Origin: Silurus meridionalis
Lineage: Eukaryota > Chordata > Actinopteri > Siluriformes > Siluridae
Assembly: GCF_014805685.1 (NCBI RefSeq)
Contig: NC_060911.1
Coordinates: forward strand, 8,539,712 to 8,603,711
Length of the DNA: 64,000 nt
Reading direction: 5' to 3'
The notes under the pieces are model-generated. The model saw only the letters and a list, made by a program, of their open reading frames with translations, was not told where the DNA came from and made no database searches. Positions 58,318 through 64,000 of the stretch are shown one piece after another. The stretch's first letter is position 1; the number at the start of each line of letters is the position of its first letter. The position numbers and the translations under genes were made by a program.

Positions 58318-59545
58318 CCTGTACTGTTGTCACTGTCGGTGTTGCTGATGATGACGATGATGTTGTTATTTTTGCTGATGAAGCATTTAGATTTTTTTTG
58401 CTGTTGTTAATTATGCTGTTGGTGTTGTTGATGATGTTGGTGTTGATGATATTGTTGGTGTTGTATGTGGTGTTATTGATAATATTGTTGCTGTTATTGA
58501 TGATGCTTCTGGTGTTGTTGATGATATTGTTGGTGTTGTAGATGATGCTGTTACTGTTGATGCTGTTGGTGTTGTTGATGAGGCTGTTGCTGTTGATGAT
58601 GTTGGTGTTGTTGATGGAATTGTTGATGATGTTGGTGTTGTTGATGGTATTGTTGCTGCATGTTGTCACTGCTGATGGTGTTGTTTATATACGTTGTTGC
58701 TGCTGATGGTGTTGCTGCTGCTGATGGTAGTGTTGCTGATGGTGTTGTTGCTGCTGATAGTTGTGTTGCTGATGGTGTTGTTGCTGCTGACGGTGTCTCT
58801 ACTGATGGTGTTGTTGTCACTGTTGATGTCGCTGTTGTTGCTGTTGTTGCTAATGTGTTTGCTGTTGCTGTTGTTGCTAATGTGTTGTTGCTCCATGTTG
58901 TCGCTGTTGATAGTGTTGTTGCTGCTGCTGAAGGTGTTATTGCTGCTGATGGTGTTGTTGCTGCTAATGGTGTTGTTGCTGCTGATGGTGTTGTTGCTGC
59001 TGATGGTGTTGCTGCTGATGGTGTTGTTGCTGCTGATGGTGTTGTTGCTGCGTGTTGTCACTGCTGATGGCATTGTTACTGCTGCTGATGGTGTTGTTGC
59101 TGCTGATGGTGTTGTTGCTGCGTGTTGTCACTGCTGATGGCATTGTTACTGCTGCTGATGGTGTTGTTGCTGCTAATGGTGTTGTTGCTGCTAATGGTGT
59201 TGTTGTTGCTGATGGTGTTGTTGCTGCTGATGGTGTGGTTGCTGCGTGTTGTCACTGCTGATAGTGTTGTTACTGCTGCTGATGGTGTTGTTGCTGCTGA
59301 TGGTGTTGTTGCTGCTAATGGTGTTATTGCTGCTGATGGTGCTGTTGCTGATGGTGTAGTTGTTGCTGCTGTTGTTTCTGATAATGCTATTGTTGCTTTC
59401 ACTGTTGTTTATTATCTTTTTTGTTGTTGCTATTGTGGCTGTTGCTGCTGCTGCTGTTCGTGTAGCCATCGATTTGTCTGTTGTTACTTTTGCTTGTGTT
59501 GTTACTATTTGTTGCTGTTGCTGTTGCTGTTTTTTATTGAGTTGA
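58318..59545. repeat. 18-bp GTTGTTGCTGCTGATGGT array
   Basis: About 1.2 kb of trinucleotide-based units. The best-kept part (58690-59360) has 18-bp GTTGTTGCTGCTGATGGT units; the edges are 9-24 bp variants with GTTGATGATGTT. A 70-bp multi-unit block containing GCGTGTTGTCACTGCTG recurs at 59041, 59111 and again near 59234. Since units are multiples of three and lack stops, five of six frames stay open for 60-147 codons. On the minus strand they would read TISSNN, PSAATT or HQQQQH repeats. I see no promoter or splice context, so it is annotated as a repeat. Confidence 0.9.
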
Positions 59546-59739
59546 TGTTTGACGATTGATGGAGCAGGCCGTGCAAGACAAATGCCCACGAACTGACAAT
59601 AAATTATTATCTTACACAGCGCACACAGAAACAAATCATCTGGATTCTACTTTTTCATCTTAATGTTGTTTTCAGTACAACATACATTATCTTACTCGGG
59701 AGATGAATAGGTTGTTAGACTCACCAGTACTGTAACTTA

Positions 59740-59741
<2 letters not shown>
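59546..59741. other. unassigned non-coding DNA
   Basis: No feature. Confidence 0.45.

Positions 59742-59789
<48 letters not shown>
59742..59789. repeat. (AG)n microsatellite
   Basis: A pure AG tract of about 47 bp. Confidence 0.95.
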
Positions 59790-59790
<1 letters not shown>

Positions 59791-60389
59791 CATTAGCATG
59801 TATTTGATAAGAGGAGATGGATAGCACCTGGGACCAAGCTTTAATGTGTTACATTATCTGAATGATATAAGCACATGTTGGCATGATAAGCTGTGTAAGA
59901 ATACATACTGAAGCTTCAGATATCAGACTTGGGCTCGTGCCAGCAACTATGGCCGGGTGCCCATCCCTCATTTGTGTCTTATCATTACAGTGGCCCAGGT
60001 AATGTACTCATGGGAAGCAGTAGGGAGAATAGACTTAGTTGAGTTTTCAAGAATAGGAATAATATGTGTACAAGACAGTTTAATACAGAACAGAAATATT
60101 GATGTTGGGCATTAAATCTGATCGATGCCTGCTGATTTGATTTCACCCAGAGAGCCTGACACTGGGTCTAGATTGCCGTTTATCATTAGATTTTTTTTTC
60201 CATATTGCATACAATACCCAGCTAGTCACATTTACACTGTTGAGAAGTTAAAGTTCCTGTGTATCTTGCTGATTTCTTAAAGCATTAACGCCCATCATGA
60301 GCATCAGTTTCAGCTGAGTCAAAGAAAATCATTGCACTTTCATCATCTCAAAACTCTACAAAAGCAACTGAAGTATTATTAATATTAAT
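59790..60389. other. unassigned non-coding DNA
   Basis: Nothing recognised. Confidence 0.45.
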
Positions 60390-60800
60390 AATAATATTAA
60401 CACGTTAACGCAAATTAATTTTAACGGCACAAATTTTATTTACACGCGATTAATGGAGCGCACATTTCTGTTTGACCCTTGTTTTTTTTTTTTTTTTAGA
60501 TATATAAATACATAAATATTAAAAAAGAGGCCAAATTAAAACCTTAAACGCAACACATTTATTCACATCCTTTCTTTACTCAGATATAAAAGAAATTATA
60601 AACTCCACCGAAAAAATAACGTTTTTATTATTAGCGTTTTACTGATGCACCAAGTCTTAAATCCGGCAATTAACACCGTCCGTGTGGAAACATTTCCGTT
60701 CGGTGTCCTGGCGATTTATGTAATTTTAAATAATTACTTAAGTAAATAACCGTAATCACTTTAAAACATTTACAAGAATATTTTGTCTTTAACGAAGAAT
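60390..60800. mobile_element. dispersed DNA-transposon fragment, partner of 31.65 kb
   Basis: AACACGTTAACGCAAATTAA, TTTTAACGGCACAAATT and CACGCGATTAATGGAGC form a terminal-looking region. Further in, AACACCGTCCGTGTGGAAAC and CCGTAATCACTTTAAAACAT match 31668-31720. This copy keeps the left part and the 31.65 kb copy the right part. Confidence 0.45.
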
Positions 60801-61330
60801 CATTCCATACATTCCATGCATGTTTTTTAAAGAATTCTTTCTTCCTGAATTTTTCCAAGCCTTGGTGATTAAGTTGTTGAAGCACATTTTACGGCTTGAG
60901 TCGATTCGGCATTAGCATTAAGAGACAGCTTTTGCTCAGTCTGAGATTTTGAAATTAAATTAGCATTAGTAAAATTAGTGTTAGCATGGCAGAAGCGTAT
61001 TTAATTAGCATTTCTGGCTAATGACTGTTTTAATAGTGTTTTTTTTTTGTTTTTGTTTTTTTTTTCTTTTTTCTTTTTTTCCCCTTATAACAGAGCTTTA
61101 ATGGGTGCACGAGACACACCCTTGAAACGTACTAATAATGCTTAGAAAATAAATAGACCTGCAGTAGTTTCAGACTGTTTTCTCTCATTAGGTCACATTT
61201 TTCTGAGGGCATTTTGTGATTACCTGGAAATAACTATCAAGAAAGCTATTGGAAAAAATTGATTTTGTGCTTTTTCAAGAATTTGCACAAATGAAACAAG
61301 CTTGTGGGTTTGATGTGAGCTTTTGGTTTG
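60801..61330. other. unassigned non-coding DNA
   Basis: TTAGCATT words recur at 60910-61020 and a T-rich run lies at 61039-61082. No gene seen. Confidence 0.45.
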
Positions 61331-61516
61331 TTCATTTACTTCATTGGGCAGACGCCCTTATCCGGAGTGACTTTTTATTTCATTTGTACAATTGAACAGT
61401 TGAGGATTAAGGGCCTTGTTAAAGGGCCCATTAGTGGCATATTTGTGGCAGCTGGGATTTGAACTCAACTTTTTGATCACAAGTCCAACAGCCTAACTAC
61501 TGAGCCAGCACTTCCC
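61331..61516 (-). mobile_element. tRNA-derived SINE, minus strand
   Basis: On the minus strand: A-box-like TGGCTCAGTAG (plus 61497-61507), B-box-like GAGTTCAAATCCC (plus 61454-61466), body GGGCCCTTTAACAAGGCCC, then TCACTCCGGATAAGGGCG and TCTGCCCAATGAAGTAAATG at the 3' end. Same family as the fragment at 392-491. Confidence 0.7.
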
Positions 61517-61567
61517 CATGGTCGTTCATATTATGTTGACCCTGCATTTTTACATTGCCATAGATAC

Positions 61568-61932
61568 GTGCAGGTCGTCCCCTACTTACAATGGAGATAT
61601 GTTACGACGACCCCATTGTAAGTCAAAAATAAAGTCGAAGATGGTACTGTGACTGTGACAGCCCTCCTGCTCCATGCTGATTTATAATTTAAATTTTCTT
61701 ATATTTTAACCCTAACCCTAACTCGTTATCCGCTCTGAACTGATGGTTTTCCTCTTCTTTTTTCCCTACAAGCAGGAGACATACTTGGGCACTTGAAAGA
61801 CATGCTTTTATCACTAAAATTGCTGTTTGAAACTTTTAAATATTTTAAATATTTTTACAATTTTGTTGTATCGCTCTCATCATCGTAAGATCGAAAACTC
61901 GAACCACTGAACTCGGGGACCATCTGAATATG
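61568..61932. mobile_element. Tigger-like non-autonomous element
   Basis: Left part GCAGGTCGTCCCCTACTTAC and ATATGTTACGACGACCCC. Right part TCATCGTAAGATCGAAAACT and ACTCGGGGACCATCTGA. The GGT.GTCCCC and GGGGACCATC ends are inverted. The family type is familiar from fish genomes. There is no coding sequence. Confidence 0.55.
61707..61722. repeat. short telomere-like run
   Basis: TAACCCTAACCCTAAC, two and a half CCCTAA units, inside the Tigger-like element. Too short to mean a telomere fusion. Confidence 0.5.
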
Positions 61933-62033
61933 ATTTCAGCTTCTACTTGTATGTTAGAAGCATAAGCTCGACCGCTTGAAACTTTAAGACTCATTTGCTT
62001 TATTTAGTACCATTTGATTTATCAGCGTTATTG

Positions 62034-62626
62034 TAGTGGTGGACAATAACGAATTACATTTACTTACGTACTAAAGTAGCTTTTTTTGCATATCATGTAC
62101 TTTACTGAAGTATTTCCATTTGGGGAGACTTTAACTTGAACTTCACTACATATCAATGTCTAATATTTTACTTTTTAACTCCACTACATTTTGCGAAATC
62201 GGACGTTCCTTTTTAATTTATGAGTGAATAAAAACGTACCTGGTCAAGCACACAGCAAGACACCAATCACGCTCTGTTTTGAACTTGTTTTGATTGGCTC
62301 TTGGTGGTATCTACTTATCACCAATATACAGTTCAGCATCAGTTCAACAGAGGAATTAATTTTGGAAAACACTCCTGACTCGAACAGGATTTGGGCTACT
62401 GATCAATGTAATAGATATCAATCGGTGTTTGACTCATTAATATCATTCTATTAATCGATCGCTGTGTTAAGAGAAACGTAACAGTCTTTTCACATAAACT
62501 GAGTTGATTAAGCAAAGAGTCTTATGACGAAGATGATAATAGGAACTTATACTTTTACTGGAGTCACATTACTAATACTGTGTATCTCTACTTTAACTCA
62601 AGTACATGGTTTGTGTACTGCCTCAA
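62034..62626. mobile_element. hAT-like non-autonomous element, right end lost
   Basis: The left end TAGTGGTGGACAATAACGAA is followed by TTACATTTACTTACGTACTA, TTTCCATTTGGGGAGAC and TTTTTAACTCCACTACATTT. Near the right, CTCTACTTTAACTCAAGTAC and GGTTTGTGTACTG approach the terminus. The final part expected to end near CCACTAC is replaced by an L2-like tail from about 62627. The 76-codon frame inside is not transposase. Confidence 0.55.
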
Positions 62627-62780
62627 AGGTTCATCTAGGAGTTTTTCCTTGCCACAGTCATCAGGGGTAAATACACACTGTTCACCTTAAATTCTGTAAA
62701 GCTGCTTTGAGACAATGTCTGTTGTAAAAAGCGCTATAGAAATAAACTTGACTTGACTTGACTTGACTTGACTTGACTTG
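62627..62780 (+). mobile_element. L2-like 3' tail with TTGAC repeats
   Basis: TTCCTTGCCACAGTCATCAG, CTGTAAAGCTGCTTTGAGAC and AAAGCGCTATAGAAATAAAC are followed by seven TTGAC-type pentamers (62747-62780). Same 3' end as at 31191-31615. Confidence 0.65.
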
Positions 62781-64000
62781 TCTCACCTGTGGCCAGACAT
62801 TGACTTTGATCTGCTTTTAGGACATATTCATCCTTATACTTTAGAATTCTCAATAAAACTGACCCATCATCTATTCCAAACCCCTATAAAATCCTTTATA
62901 TGACACCCAACATAATTTTTAAAGTTTCCGCCCAGCCGCGATCGTTAAACTTCCACCCCTCGCCGACACGTTGGCAATTCCAGGCGTATCCCTCTCACCA
63001 TCGAGAAGAAATTGAGACGTAGTGTAAAAGCGGACATGTGATACCGTGGCTCAGGATCCGTGTGGTATAAATTCTGTCAGTTTGGAGTGATTTGTTCCAA
63101 TGCCCGCAAGGTGATGGGACTCGGAGCGTGTCTCTGCCCGCCCTCTCCCTTCAGCCGGCAGCCATAAAAGAAAAAAAAAGGAAAAAAAACTCAATTCTTT
63201 CAGCGCTCTGCATTATCGACATATTAAACTTCTCTCATCCTCTTAGGGAGATACGGATCCAGGTGAGAGTGAATCTCTGTGTGAAATTAATTTTCACGAT
63301 GCCTGGTTTACCCCCACTTTGGCTAAGTCTCTGATTACATCTCACAAGCAGCTCAGCAATACAAAATGAAGAACACAAATCACTTCCTGCATTGGTGCCA
63401 AGGTCACAACCTTGCAGATTTCAGTTTTGATCCGTTGTGTAAGGCAAAGGCCACAGATCAGATTGGTGTTGTTTGTGTTATCCGGTCTTATCCCGCTTCG
63501 TTTAGAGGCTTCATATTAGAGGATTCATATTTTACCCAGGAAGATTAGAATACATTTCTAGAGCTGTTTGGTGAAACTATTTTTATTTTAGAACAAAGCT
63601 TTTTAAGGATGAATGTGAGAAAATGTTCCCTCTTTTATTCCCTTTATTGTTTTTTTTTCCTATGTTTGTTTTGTTCATTTCTGTATTTCTTTGTCAGGTT
63701 TTATGCACAAAATCTAGTGAAAATCATCGAATGGCAAAACCCTTCTAAACACCCACCTGATATTGACCACAATGCCCATGACACTTTAACCCTAGCTATT
63801 TATCTCACAGACTCCCTACTGCAAATCACTGCGACTGGGACAGTTATAAGTACAGATGTTCACACTACAGCATATTTCACAAGGTAGACCATGGAATACC
63901 AAATCCCTTTACCTGGAAATACGTTGATTTAAAATATAAGGAATCGTAATTATCTCAGTGTTTATGATTTTGGCAACCAGGTTGCTTCCACTTTGAAACA
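62781..64000. other. unassigned non-coding DNA
   Basis: Mostly unique-looking sequence with an A-rich run at 63167-63188. Short plus-strand frames at 63092-63334, 63366-63548 and 63609-63887 have no domain, signal or exon context that I recognise. Confidence 0.4.

Noticed and set aside
58660..59634. Several frames of 108-147 codons on both strands
   Set aside because: Overlapping frames in the same 18-bp array; openness follows from the unit length and lack of stops.
61707..61722. Interstitial telomere from chromosome fusion
   Set aside because: Only 2.5 CCCTAA units inside a transposon relic.

Overview
This 64 kb window looks like a non-coding stretch (intergenic or large-intron DNA) of a ray-finned fish chromosome. 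The evidence is the very high density of (AC)n, (AG)n and (AT)n microsatellites together with fish-type transposon relics: Tc1/mariner, hAT, Tigger-like, RTE and L2 LINEs, and tRNA-derived SINEs. A siluriform (catfish-like) host is my guess from the AC-rich microsatellites and the repeat mix; nothing in the window proves it. I see no bacterial-type operon, no CRISPR array, no rRNA or tRNA gene, and no recognisable intact host protein-coding gene. Every long open frame is either a transposon relic or a translated simple repeat.

Layout. 0-9 kb: hAT end remnant, LINE and SINE tails, a mariner relic (2.2-2.6 kb), microsatellites, a ~500 bp hAT-like MITE with a CTCF-like motif (7.07-7.57 kb), and quieter DNA with possible conserved non-coding islands. 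9-20 kb: mariner relic (8.9-9.5 kb), L2 3' end, a ~360 bp polypurine tract (11.7-12.06 kb), a SINE, and an RTE 3' fragment (14.84-15.15 kb). 20-24 kb: a hAT element nested in a SINE with a perfect 8-bp target duplication, and a LINE 3' end with a GATTCT-type tail. 25.3-27.3 kb: a ~2 kb AT-rich 20-bp minisatellite with a 376-bp higher-order duplication, abutting a 1 kb RTE reverse-transcriptase pseudogene. 30-36.5 kb: opposed Tc1 ends around a TA/CA microsatellite, an L2-like tail inserted into Tc1, and several DNA-transposon relics. 38-43 kb: an internally deleted mariner, a hAT transposase relic with a BED finger, and three related Tc1 deletion derivatives. 43-49 kb: dense microsatellites, local duplications, a Tigger-like relic and a SINE. 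51.1-53.3 kb: the largest transposon, a minus-strand L2-type LINE with a substituted catalytic box. 54-64 kb: a Tc1 deletion derivative, a second hAT BED relic, one possible short host exon (58.0 kb), a 1.2 kb array of 18-bp units open in five frames (58.3-59.5 kb), and further hAT, Tigger-like, SINE and L2 remnants.

No genes act together here. What can be read is a history of insertion, internal deletion and local tandem expansion. The strongest observations are the nested insertions with identifiable target duplications, the higher-order minisatellite, the frame-preserving 18-bp array, and several unproven candidates for conserved regulatory DNA. I found no convincing undescribed biological system.
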